Shown here: one piece after another, positions 7,057-14,448 of the stretch
How the letters are laid out: every line of letters starts with the position of its first letter
Numbering within the stretch: the stretch's first letter is position 1
Assembly (NCBI GenBank): GCA_049287505.1
Contig: JBAQFY010000005.1
Span: 1-17,317, forward strand
From: NIOZ-UU13 sp049287505
Lineage (GTDB): Bacteria > Planctomycetota > Phycisphaerae > Sedimentisphaerales > Anaerobacaceae
Reading direction: 5' to 3'
DNA: 17,317 nt
Notes under the pieces: model-generated
What the model saw: only the letters and a program-made list of their open reading frames with translations
The model's database searches: none
What the model was told of the DNA's origin: nothing
Made by a program: the position numbers and the translations under genes

Positions 7057-10000
7057 CTGATAGGACGTGATAAACTTTCCCGAAGACTCGTCCTAAAATC
7101 TCCACCCACCGACCTGATTGGAGCCTGAATTGCGGGCGGTTGAGGCTGGGCGAAATCGACGGCTTGGCTCGCCTCCGGTATTATGTGTGCCGTGACGAAG
7201 ACAGCTATCTCCCTGCTGGCCTTTTCGTCGTCTGTATGTCTAAACAGACCTCCCACTAACGGAAGTTTGCTGAGGCCCGGGACACGCCTTTTGTCCAAAC
7301 GCGTTCGGTTCTCCGTCAGGCCGGCCAGTGCAACTGTTCCGCCGTTCTTAATGCGTACGGTGTTAGTGGATGTTCGCCGCGTAACAACCGGAAGGTCACT
7401 TCCTCTGCCGCGAGGTATGCTGTCACTGACCTCGATGGCCAGCTCAAGCGTAACATCATTATTGTCCCCGATGTGGGGTGTGATGCTTAACCTGGTGCCG
7501 GACTCAACTTTCTGCAGTTCAGAACGGCTGTAATAGTAGCCGGTTGTCTCTGAGGTCATCATATAGTACTCTTCTGTCATGACATTGATTTCCGCCACCT
7601 TGCCGTCTTGAGCCAACACCTGAGGTTTGGCCAGAATGGTCGCCTCGTCATTCTCAGCGAGGATGTTCAGCGCTAACGTCAGAGAATTGGTGAATGTTGC
7701 GTCTGGCGTATAGCCAATCTGGATACCCCAAGGCGTTTTTCCGCCGAAGTCAGCCATCCCCGTTGTCCCGGCCCCGAAGAGGTCATTGGCAAAAAGTCCG
7801 GCGTTAATCGTGGGCCAACCCCAATCGACACCCATGTTCAGCAGGTCTCCGCGTTCCATTACCACAACGCGCGCATCCAGGAGGACCTGGGGTCGATGTC
7901 GGTCGATTTGCTTCAGGTCAGCAATGATACGCTCCATTAAAACCGGCGGTGCGGTAACAACTACCGAGTAGGTGTCGGTCCCGGGCCGGCCAATTTCGGC
8001 CTTAACGTAAGCCTGGAAAGGATTGGATAAAAGTGCCACTGCTGCCGGAGCAGGGATGTAGTTCAGTTTTATCCGGCGTGTTTCGCTCACAACCGGGAAC
8101 AACGCACTTGTCGGGTCCCCCGAACAAACCAGATAATAATACGGTGTCTTCTTGATAACATAAGGAGTGCCGGCCAGGACAATATCGAGGGCCCTGTCAA
8201 GCGGCACATTTTCAAGTGTGCAGGTTACCATCCCTATGACAGTCTCATCGGGGATAATAGTAACGCCCGCCATTGTTGCAATATCCTGAAGCGCTGCGGG
8301 AAGTTCCACATCAACAAAGACATTGCTGATAAGCGGTATTCGTGCAGCAAGCAGATTGGGTTCTACCGGAGCTTCCTGCTTGAGCAGAAGGTTTTCCAAT
8401 TGCGAACGTATCTTGGCTATATCTCTCTCTAAAGGTGTTTTCGGCTCCTCCTCAACAACCCCAGGAGTCGGCACAGGCGCAAGAGGCACTCCTCCCTCAG
8501 GAATTTTCCACTCAGGAGCTTCCGGCACAATGGGTGTGGGCACAAGAGGTGTCGGTGCAGTCGGTGTCGGTGCAGTCGGTGTTGGTGCAGGACGCCTTGC
8601 CGATTCCGGCAAATCATCCCTATAGTTCTCTGTAATGTTAGTGTATGACTTGCTTGGGAACTCGAAACCTTCTTTTAATAGCGTAATCTCACCGCTCCAA
8701 TCATACGGCACTTCAACAGTGAATCTGCCCCTGGCATCGGTGACACCGGTGCCTCCGCCATTATTCGCTGAGACCTGTACACCCTCGATAGGTGTTCCGC
8801 CGACCATCACCGCACTGGAAATGGTGAATGTCCGCAGTATCGCAGTATAGTCCTGATTTGCCTGGTCGCTGGTAACAAGAGTGTACGTTTTATTAGTCGG
8901 CCTGAAAGTATAACCTATCTTTGTCGGCGTTATCTTGCCGCGCCAGCCGTAATCCACCGTCAATTCATACTCGCCATTAGCATTGGTTGTCGTGGAACCT
9001 CCGCCACTGTCTGCTAATACAAATACATCTCCGACAGTTTCACCCTTGTCGGAGCGTATCGTACCAGAGATAGTCTGCTTCAACAACATTGCGACGTAGT
9101 TCTGATCAAACTCAGGGCCGAAAAGTGCAGGGTACTGTATCTCAAGCGGGTCAAAGGTGTAACCCGCCTTCACGGGTGTAACCGTGCCGCTCCAGCCGTA
9201 CTTAACGACCGCACTGTAAGTGCCGTCCTCCTTACTAATAACGGCTTGACCCGGCAGACCTTTTAATACCACAGAGCCCGTTCCGGCAGAACCGCTGATT
9301 GTAAAAGTAACCTCTTGCGCAGTGTAATTCTGACTCTTCTGGTCCGTGCTAATGAGACTGTATGTGTTACTGGGCGGCGTGAACTCGTAACCTTCTTTCA
9401 TGGGCGTAACCGTGCCGCTCCAGCTATAGTCAACAGTTGCACTGTATAAGCCGCCCCCGCTGGTAACCGGACTATCCGGCAGGCCGTCCATTGTTACGCC
9501 GTCCATACCAACGGTACCGGAAACGGTTAATGTAATCATTGTCGGACTGTAATTCTGATTGGTCCGTTCGCTGGTAAGTTTAGTGTAGTTCATTGTAGCC
9601 GGTACAAAAGTGTAACCTGCCTTTACCGGCTTGACCGTCCCGCTCCAGCCGTAATCAATGCTGGCACTGTAATAGCCGTTCTCATCGGTAAAAACAGCAG
9701 CGCCCGGCAGACCGTCCATTGTTACGCCGTCCATACCAGCCGTGCCGGATATCATAAAGGTCATCACATTTGCAACGTAATCCTGATTGGCCTGTGCGCC
9801 GAAAAGGTCACTGTATTGCGTTTCAGCCGGCACAAAGGTATAACCATCTTTCGTCGGCCTGACCGTGCCGCTCCAGCCGTATTCAACCGTTCCGCTGTAA
9901 GCACCGTTCCTGCCGCTAATCGGATTACCCTGCAGACCGTTCATTACTGCTCCCTCCACTCCAGCGGAACCGGAAATTGTAAAGGTAATCAGTGTACCTC

Positions 10001-10556
10001 TGTAGTCCTGATTCGTCTGGTTCATGGTAACAGCGGTGTATGGCCTATTGGTTGGCATGAATATATAACCTACTTTTGCCGGTGTAACCGTGCCACTCCA
10101 GTTGTAGTCCACGATGGCCTTGTAGGTGCCGTCGCTTCCGGTAATCGGATTACCCGGCAGACCCTCCATTATTACACCTTCCATGTGGGTTGTACCCGAA
10201 ATAACGAAGGTCTTCAGCGTTGCCGTGTAGTCCTGATTAATTTGGTCGCTGGTAACTCTGGGGTACGTTATTTTAGCCGGTTCGAAGGTGTAACCCGCCT
10301 TTACGGGTGTAACTGTACCGTTCCAGCCATATTTCACGGTATCACTATAATAGCCGTTCTCGTTGGTAACAGGATTGTTCGGCAGCCCTCCCATAGTCAC
10401 GCCGCTCAGCCCTGGTACTGAACCGGAGATGGTGTAAGTTATAGCTTTCCCCTCGATCGCTGCCTGGACACCAACATTCAACGCGCAGAACAATATTACT
10501 ACGCAGAGGACTACCACGCCGTCCGATAAAATTATACCGATATTTTTCCTTGCCAT
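7053..10556 (-). CDS. Secretin with eight N-terminal beta-sandwich repeats
   Basis: 1167-aa protein expected to form a multimeric outer-membrane channel. Order: signal peptide or anchor (about 1-33, ending VQAA); eight repeats of about 75 residues (38-645), each with a 'TISG', an 'NGxY', 'Y.WSGTV.P.K.GY.F.P' and a closing '.Q.NY.A' strand; a Pro/Thr/Ala linker (655-700); a short charged helix (705-727); an STN-like N0 domain (about 745-810); a secretin N1-type domain (about 826-884); and the secretin core (886-1127). The core ends with the family signature VPGLSKLPLVGGLFR (1092-1106), then EIAVFVTAHIIPE. The repeats resemble carboxypeptidase-regulatory or transthyretin-like domains. Repeats on the N-terminal side of N0 are unusual and would lie in the periplasm if the topology is standard. 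No secretion ATPase or pseudopilin gene is nearby. The ATG at 10556 has AGGGA upstream. It is probably cotranscribed with the 562-aa gene, 125 bp upstream. Confidence 0.88.
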   Translation of the reverse strand: MARKNIGIILSDGVVVLCVVILFCALNVGVQAAIEGKAITYTISGSVPGLSGVTMGGLPNNPVTNENGYYSDTVKYGWNGTVTPVKAGYTFEPAKITYPRVTSDQINQDYTATLKTFVISGTTHMEGVIMEGLPGNPITGSDGTYKAIVDYNWSGTVTPAKVGYIFMPTNRPYTAVTMNQTNQDYRGTLITFTISGSAGVEGAVMNGLQGNPISGRNGAYSGTVEYGWSGTVRPTKDGYTFVPAETQYSDLFGAQANQDYVANVMTFMISGTAGMDGVTMDGLPGAAVFTDENGYYSASIDYGWSGTVKPVKAGYTFVPATMNYTKLTSERTNQNYSPTMITLTVSGTVGMDGVTMDGLPDSPVTSGGGLYSATVDYSWSGTVTPMKEGYEFTPPSNTYSLISTDQKSQNYTAQEVTFTISGSAGTGSVVLKGLPGQAVISKEDGTYSAVVKYGWSGTVTPVKAGYTFDPLEIQYPALFGPEFDQNYVAMLLKQTISGTIRSDKGETVGDVFVLADSGGGSTTTNANGEYELTVDYGWRGKITPTKIGYTFRPTNKTYTLVTSDQANQDYTAILRTFTISSAVMVGGTPIEGVQVSANNGGGTGVTDARGRFTVEVPYDWSGEITLLKEGFEFPSKSYTNITENYRDDLPESARRPAPTPTAPTPTAPTPLVPTPIVPEAPEWKIPEGGVPLAPVPTPGVVEEEPKTPLERDIAKIRSQLENLLLKQEAPVEPNLLAARIPLISNVFVDVELPAALQDIATMAGVTIIPDETVIGMVTCTLENVPLDRALDIVLAGTPYVIKKTPYYYLVCSGDPTSALFPVVSETRRIKLNYIPAPAAVALLSNPFQAYVKAEIGRPGTDTYSVVVTAPPVLMERIIADLKQIDRHRPQVLLDARVVVMERGDLLNMGVDWGWPTINAGLFANDLFGAGTTGMADFGGKTPWGIQIGYTPDATFTNSLTLALNILAENDEATILAKPQVLAQDGKVAEINVMTEEYYMMTSETTGYYYSRSELQKVESGTRLSITPHIGDNNDVTLELAIEVSDSIPRGRGSDLPVVTRRTSTNTVRIKNGGTVALAGLTENRTRLDKRRVPGLSKLPLVGGLFRHTDDEKASREIAVFVTAHIIPEASQAVDFAQPQPPAIQAPIRSVGGDFRTSLRESLSRPIR
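8548..8592. repeat. 15-bp tandem repeat coding for the Pro-Thr linker
   Basis: GGTGTCGGTGCAGTC occurs at 8548-8562 and 8563-8577, with a third diverged copy at 8578-8592. In the secretin frame it encodes PTPTA-type units of the linker between the repeat region and the secretin part. Such a tract can change length by slippage without a frameshift, because the unit is five codons. Confidence 0.8.
8622..10445 (-). repeat. Eight tandem 75-residue protein repeats in the secretin
   Basis: Repeat boundaries by residue are roughly 38-115, 117-190, 191-266, 267-341, 342-416, 417-493, 494-576 and 577-645. Repeats 7 and 8 depart from the rest by a longer loop with GGG (SGGGST, NNGGGTG) and read more like classical carboxypeptidase-regulatory domains. 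Repeats 4 and 5 share an identical 27-nt stretch (9484-9510 and 9712-9738), 228 bp apart, showing recent duplication or gene conversion. Confidence 0.85.
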
Positions 10557-10681
10557 AAGTCAATGTCCCTTTCTGTAGCCATTAACCGGCAATTTTGCAG
10601 CTCTTTTGCCTTGTATCGGCAATCCAGCTTCTTTCTTTAGTAAAAAATCTCTCCCCACACCGGGGACAATTTGCCGGCTCG
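10557..10681. other. Gap between the 562-aa gene and the secretin
   Basis: CCGGCAA near the right edge of the secretin leader and TTGCCGG at about 10673-10679 form distant, imperfect inverted arms. No promoter of the TTGACA type and no T-run terminator are seen, which fits readthrough from the 562-aa gene into the secretin. Confidence 0.3.
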
Positions 10682-12370
10682 CTACCATTGAACCTTTATT
10701 TTTTCTCCAAGCTCCTCTTCTAACTTCACAACTTCAACAATCCTCTGTTCCCCCTGGGGCAGGACTCGTATACCTATTTGTTTGGTTGCTACCTCCCCGG
10801 GAGCATATTCTAAAGCCGCCTCAAGACGGTAAAGACCCGCTGAAAAATTGGAAAAATCGACAATTCCAGAGAAATCCCTGACCTCAAGCGGCAGCATTGT
10901 ATCTGATTTGCTGCTGCTGAGCGCTGCAAATGCCCTGGGCTCACCCGTTTCGGTTACAACCTGGGCTCTGCACCTGATGGGGGTAAAGTGGATGCGTCCA
11001 AAATTGCCGAACCGGGCAACAATATAATACTGTGAGCCCCCCTTGAGGGCGGGGCTTAGCTTCATTCCATAGACGAAAGGTTCGCTGCTGATGCTCTCGT
11101 CTGCAACACAGATGTATGCGGTTGTTACGCCGCCCCTCTGGCCGTCTGGGTAAGTGCTGAACATACCAAGAAGCGCATAATAACAGGGATGAATCGCTGC
11201 CGATTTCGGCATCGTTGCAGTAATACGTACGCTCTGCTGAGTCATGCTGCGAAGCGTGAATTTCTCGGGATCTATCTTCAACCACCCGGTGCAGTCCAAA
11301 TCATCCCCCTTCAAGTCGCCGAAAGCTACACCCTGAAGATTACCCGGTAACGCCAAACCCATTTGGACGTTGACCGTCTCATCCGAGGCGTTACGGACTG
11401 TTACCGCCGCCGTGCGTGTGGCCCCCGGCCGGCAATTTATGAGAACCTCACTCGGCCGCAGGTCAAGTGGTGTATCGACCGCGACCTTCTTAATACTCGT
11501 GTCACCGACAAAATTTATCTCCTTTTCAATCCTGTCTGCACGCCGGCCGTCCACATAAAGCACGCCGGACAGCCTGTACTTCCCGGATGGCAGAGACCGA
11601 CCGATGTTTTTATTTAATTTGAATTCAGCCCCCGGGATGATACTGACTTGTGGGAATTCTGCCTCTGTAACTTCTCGCCAGTGACCGTCCCAGAAGCCCC
11701 TGATTTTTGCGAAGGCCTTTAAGCTGGAATATGTCCCGCCCTTATTTGAAATACCCATTGAGACTACTGTTGTTGCAGGTCTGCCTCCAACAGCCTCAAC
11801 TAACTTCATCCCGATGTCCTCTTTAAGCTCTATCCTGTGGCGTATTGGCCGACCTTGTACCTCAACGAGAACGGGAATGAGAAATCGCAAAACCAAAGGA
11901 ATTCCCGTTGCATCAGGCCTGGGCTTCGTGCCGGCTATAATCCCCGCACTGTAAAATCCACGGACACCGGCCGGCACCCTTAAATACACATCTACAGATT
12001 GTGCTGTAAATGGTTTAATTTCAACACTCGCAGGTCTAAAGCCTATCCATTGGCTGCACGAAGAAAGAGTCGATATGTCAAAACCAAAGTTAGGTGAGTT
12101 AGGGTCATCAAGAGAGTTAGGCTCAATGATTTGCCACTCACCATTATCATACTGCATCAGCTCGACTATCGACATATTTATTGAGTGGCTTTCGTTAGGG
12201 TCAAGGCTTTGAAGGTCGAGGGTCGTCTTGAATATCTTACCGGGGCGGACTGCAAGCTCCATCTTCATCGGCTGGACTAAAAACTGGCCAAACGCAGGCC
12301 CGGCAGATGCGAGTACCGCTATTGCGATAACCAGGACTATATGGTTATGAATACTATTTTGCTTTCTCAC
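10682..12370 (-). CDS. Exported protein with two tandem PapD/WxL-interacting-like modules
   Basis: 562 aa. The start is taken as GTG at 12370 because GGGAGG (12378-12383) lies 7 bases upstream; a TTG at 12385 is inside that site. Residues 1-28 are a clear Sec signal (cleavage near AFG|Q). The mature protein appears to be a two-fold duplication. Module A1 (about 30-172) has 'V.P....V.PGK' at its start, then 'W....P....I.P......V.L.VP....GFYSAGI'. A second domain B1 (185-290) contains 'PG.EF' and 'L.SGKYRL'. Module A2 (302-422) and B2 (432-536) repeat the pattern ('CRPGATRTAAVTVRNAS', 'GWLKIDPEKFTL', 'SAGLYRLEAALEY'). This layout resembles DUF916-DUF3324 WxL-interacting proteins and the N-domain of pilus chaperones, but there is no C-terminal membrane anchor. 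It is probably periplasmic or surface-located. The function is inferred as handling of the small exported proteins encoded upstream. Confidence 0.72.
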   Translation of the reverse strand: MRKQNSIHNHIVLVIAIAVLASAGPAFGQFLVQPMKMELAVRPGKIFKTTLDLQSLDPNESHSINMSIVELMQYDNGEWQIIEPNSLDDPNSPNFGFDISTLSSCSQWIGFRPASVEIKPFTAQSVDVYLRVPAGVRGFYSAGIIAGTKPRPDATGIPLVLRFLIPVLVEVQGRPIRHRIELKEDIGMKLVEAVGGRPATTVVSMGISNKGGTYSSLKAFAKIRGFWDGHWREVTEAEFPQVSIIPGAEFKLNKNIGRSLPSGKYRLSGVLYVDGRRADRIEKEINFVGDTSIKKVAVDTPLDLRPSEVLINCRPGATRTAAVTVRNASDETVNVQMGLALPGNLQGVAFGDLKGDDLDCTGWLKIDPEKFTLRSMTQQSVRITATMPKSAAIHPCYYALLGMFSTYPDGQRGGVTTAYICVADESISSEPFVYGMKLSPALKGGSQYYIVARFGNFGRIHFTPIRCRAQVVTETGEPRAFAALSSSKSDTMLPLEVRDFSGIVDFSNFSAGLYRLEAALEYAPGEVATKQIGIRVLPQGEQRIVEVVKLEEELGEKIKVQW

Positions 12371-12693
12371 TTTTTTTCCTCCCAAAAGCTAATGCCCACG
12401 AACCGATAACACTTTATCATGAAGTTTAATAATATTGAAAAGACAATTTTAAAGCTCCTTGCTCGTTCCTCATACTGAGTTTATTATTGCAATTTTGTGG
12501 CCAATTTTCCGTGACTTTGCTCTAATATTACGTCTTTTACCTTTTCGGCAAATTAACATCTTTACTTTTTATAATTCCTTGTAAAATCCCCATAAGGACT
12601 GCCAATCCCCAATTTTAAGCATTTTCAGCCACTTAATACACCCTCGCTCGATAACGACATTTACACTTACCTTCCTACGCCTGTATTAAATTA
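12371..12693 (-). promoter_or_regulatory. Long AT-rich 5' leader of the 562-aa gene
   Basis: If transcription begins from the promoter at 12700-12728, the leader is about 320 nt. It ends with a strong GGGAGG site. I see no strong hairpin and no recognisable riboswitch core. A 29-codon basic reading frame is present (12470-12559) but lacks a good ribosome site. Confidence 0.35.
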
Positions 12694-12699
12694 TTACCA

Positions 12700-12728
12700 A
12701 GTTTAACACTTTCCGGCTTGAATGTCAA
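12700..12728 (-). promoter_or_regulatory. Promoter for the 562-aa gene/secretin unit
   Basis: TTGACA (12723-12728), a 17-bp spacer and TAAACT (12700-12705), with TG one base before the -10 (TGTTAAACT, extended -10). The -35 is perfect. The same TGTTAAA arrangement occurs in the promoter at 14832-14860, suggesting a shared sigma70-type promoter for both parts of the cluster. Confidence 0.6.
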
Positions 12729-12761
12729 GTACAATTTGCCCAAAACACCCAATTTAACAAA

Positions 12762-12812
12762 AATGTTTATAAAAATTTAGGGAGGGGCAGATTTCACATC
12801 CGTCCCTCCCTA
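12762..12812 (-). terminator. Intrinsic terminator after the 183-aa gene
   Basis: TAGGGAGGG (12778-12786) and CCCTCCCTA (12804-12812) form a perfect 9-bp GC-rich stem with a 17-nt loop. Read leftward, it is followed by TAAATTTTTATAA. It lies about 110 bp past the stop of the 183-aa gene and just before the next promoter, so it separates the two transcription units. The loop is long and the T-run is interrupted. A 12-bp palindrome ACGGACGTCCGT (12857-12868) lies between the stop and this hairpin. Confidence 0.6.
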
Positions 12813-12921
12813 TATCAACATCTACATACTTTCCTAACAGTCACCTGAAGAGTATTACGGACGTCCGTCCACAACTTGACTACGAGCCGTCATCCTCTCT
12901 CGAGAAGTGACCACAGCACTA

Positions 12922-13473
12922 TTACCAAGACGGTGTCTGGGTGGGTTTAGCGGTTATCTCAAGTTGTGCAAGTTGCATTTCGTCACCCTGTCCACCGGCG
13001 TTCCAGATCTTGATATCCCAGGCCGTGACACAAACCTTACGTGTGTACCAAGCACCGTCGCCGGGGACTATATCCGGATAGACATCACTATCAATGGAGG
13101 AATAATAGACGCTGCCGTCTCCCCAGATGGAGGCCTTATTAACAATGTTACCGCCGAGTTTGACTTCAAAGTTGGCCCTTACCTTAATGGTCTCGCAGTC
13201 TAGGTAGCATGGGAAGTCTCCAGTGGCGCTCTTGCCGATATCTCCACAGGGCACCTGTACCAACTTGATTTTATAGTCGCCGCACGCCTCCAGTTGCACG
13301 AAATAACCTATATCAATCAATATAGGTATAGTACATACAGGTATAGCTATGTACTCATAGGGCCACATACCGTCATACTTCTTTTGATATACTCCAGGGT
13401 CCACTGCTTGTACTGAAGCTGTCAGGAAAGCTACAACTGCAATCGTAAATAAAATTTTCTTTACCATTTTCAT
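12922..13473 (-). CDS. Exported six-cysteine protein of unknown function
   Basis: 183 aa with a Sec signal peptide (about 1-23, VQA|VDPG). The mature part is beta-rich and contains six cysteines (47, 64, 76, 89, 93, 148), enough for three disulfides, which fits an extracytoplasmic protein. It is rich in Tyr and Trp (SIWGDGSVYYSS, DGAWYTRK) and ends in TQTPSW with no anchor. I do not recognise a family. Two ATGs are possible: 13473, and 13467, which gives a better 8-base spacing to GAGGG and may be the real start. It lies between the 177-aa exported protein and the 562-aa protein and is followed by a terminator, so it belongs to the first transcription unit or has its own. It is a candidate secreted subunit or cargo of the cluster. 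Confidence 0.75.
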   Translation of the reverse strand: MKMVKKILFTIAVVAFLTASVQAVDPGVYQKKYDGMWPYEYIAIPVCTIPILIDIGYFVQLEACGDYKIKLVQVPCGDIGKSATGDFPCYLDCETIKVRANFEVKLGGNIVNKASIWGDGSVYYSSIDSDVYPDIVPGDGAWYTRKVCVTAWDIKIWNAGGQGDEMQLAQLEITAKPTQTPSW

Positions 13474-13863
13474 TTCCCTCTCTTAATTCTTATCGCTCCC
13501 TAAATGCCGATGTTGGCTTGTGGAGCTAATTCAGTTCCTTCGCTCAGGCTCAACAAATGCCTGAGCCACACAATCAGCGGGTCAAAATCTCTTTTAGCCG
13601 GCTCCGGCAAATTTGCCCGCTTTTCTGCCTGAGCCGGGGCCCATTTTAATACGATTCACATCAGCGATTTTCAGTCACAGTCGTCAATCGTTTTTCCGCC
13701 TCAAGACCGGGTCTGGCTCTTCAGGCGGCCCGCAAGCATCCTTTCACTTACGAGCTATTACTATTCACTACCTCACACCTCCTTTCTCCCCCACCCTTTT
13801 TCAAGGAAGGGGCTTTCGTTCTTGGATAACGTCTATCCACAAACCCTGGGCATATGTAATCGA
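13474..13863. other. Gene-free spacer with hairpins upstream of the 183-aa gene
   Basis: This holds a hairpin at 13696-13728 (CCGCCTCAAG/CTTCAGGCGG, one mismatch, with an inner AGAC/GTCT). It also has a palindrome GGCAAATTTGCC near 13607-13618, a 5-bp GCCGG/CCGGC pair next to it, and CTCAGGC/GCCTGAG near 13542-13566. Leftward transcripts would carry these as a structured intercistronic leader. There are no T-runs, so these are not obvious terminators. A purine-rich AAAGGAGGTGTGAGG near 13760-13775 (minus strand) looks like a ribosome site but opens only a six-codon frame. No known riboswitch core was recognised. Confidence 0.35.
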
Positions 13864-13905
13864 TTAATTTTTACGAAGTAAAGTCCTTCTCTTTTTCATC
13901 GCCAT
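13864..13905 (-). CDS. Possible 13-residue basic mini-gene after the exported subunit gene
   Basis: Nine bases after the stop of the 177-aa gene, TTGGAGAAG is followed by an ATG and the frame MAMKKRRTLLRKN, then a stop. The ribosome site is good and the spacing ideal. Six of 13 residues are Lys or Arg. It may be a real short peptide, a remnant of a gene start, or chance. No family is recognised, and no evidence of conservation is available from one sequence. Confidence 0.25.
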   Translation of the reverse strand: MAMKKRRTLLRKN

Positions 13906-13914
13906 CTTCTCCAA

Positions 13915-14448
13915 TTAACGTGGTGGCGGCGGCATTACTGTAAATGTAATAGTTCCTGAGTATCTTCCCGCATAGTCAAAGTTAGTGGCCTGCAGCTTAA
14001 AATTCAGCACAATGTCATGTGAGCCGGTTTGTGGCTCCGATATAACCACCGGTCTTACCATTCTGATATATTCTTCATTCATTATCGGCGCGTTTATCAA
14101 AATGCGGTCGGGCTGTATGGTGAAGCCTCCGGAGTGTCTAAGCTCCGTCACCGAGGCTACAATCGGGCCGTGCAGACAGTTAGATTCCACTCGAACCGTT
14201 AACGACGCTGCTGCTGCGCGATAGATGCTTGGAAACATAGCCGCTCCAGGTGCAAGAACGGGTTCTGCGAATGTAGGCTCTCCAAATTTAAGTACGTTCG
14301 ATGTAGCGGATATGCTGACGAATGGGTCATCAGTATTCGGCAGGATAGTAAATGTGCCTGTGAGTGGCTTAGAACCCGCCTGGGCAATTCCAGCCAGCCC
14401 GAACATAACCATCATCGCTGTCCAAGTTATTACTAATAATTTTTTCAT
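13915..14448 (-). CDS. Small exported beta-sandwich protein, WxL/fimbrial-subunit-like
   Basis: 177 aa. The start is the ATG at 14448 (MKKLLVITW), preceded by GGGGAG with six intervening bases; a TTG at 14478 is less likely. Signal peptide 1-24 (IAQA|GSK). The mature protein of about 153 residues is almost all beta-strand in pattern. It includes LKFGEPTF, SLTVRVESNCLHGPIVASVT and the terminal strands FDYAGRYSGTITFTVMPPPP. The last pattern, 'G.Y.GT.T.TV', is shared by WxL-domain proteins and by DUF4402-type or spore-coat-U-type fimbrial subunits; neither family can be assigned by eye. It has one cysteine and no anchor. Being first in the cluster, behind two promoters, it is a good candidate for an abundant secreted subunit. 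Confidence 0.72.
   Translation of the reverse strand: MKKLLVITWTAMMVMFGLAGIAQAGSKPLTGTFTILPNTDDPFVSISATSNVLKFGEPTFAEPVLAPGAAMFPSIYRAAAASLTVRVESNCLHGPIVASVTELRHSGGFTIQPDRILINAPIMNEEYIRMVRPVVISEPQTGSHDIVLNFKLQATNFDYAGRYSGTITFTVMPPPPR

Noticed and set aside
8429..8635. Overlapping short frames on both strands over the secretin linker
   Set aside because: Produced by the GGTGTCGGTGCAGTC tandem repeat, which stays open in several frames; the secretin frame is the real one.
12470..12559. 29-residue basic frame in the leader of the 562-aa gene
   Set aside because: Ribosome site is poor and no family is recognised; possible upstream ORF but not supportable from one sequence.
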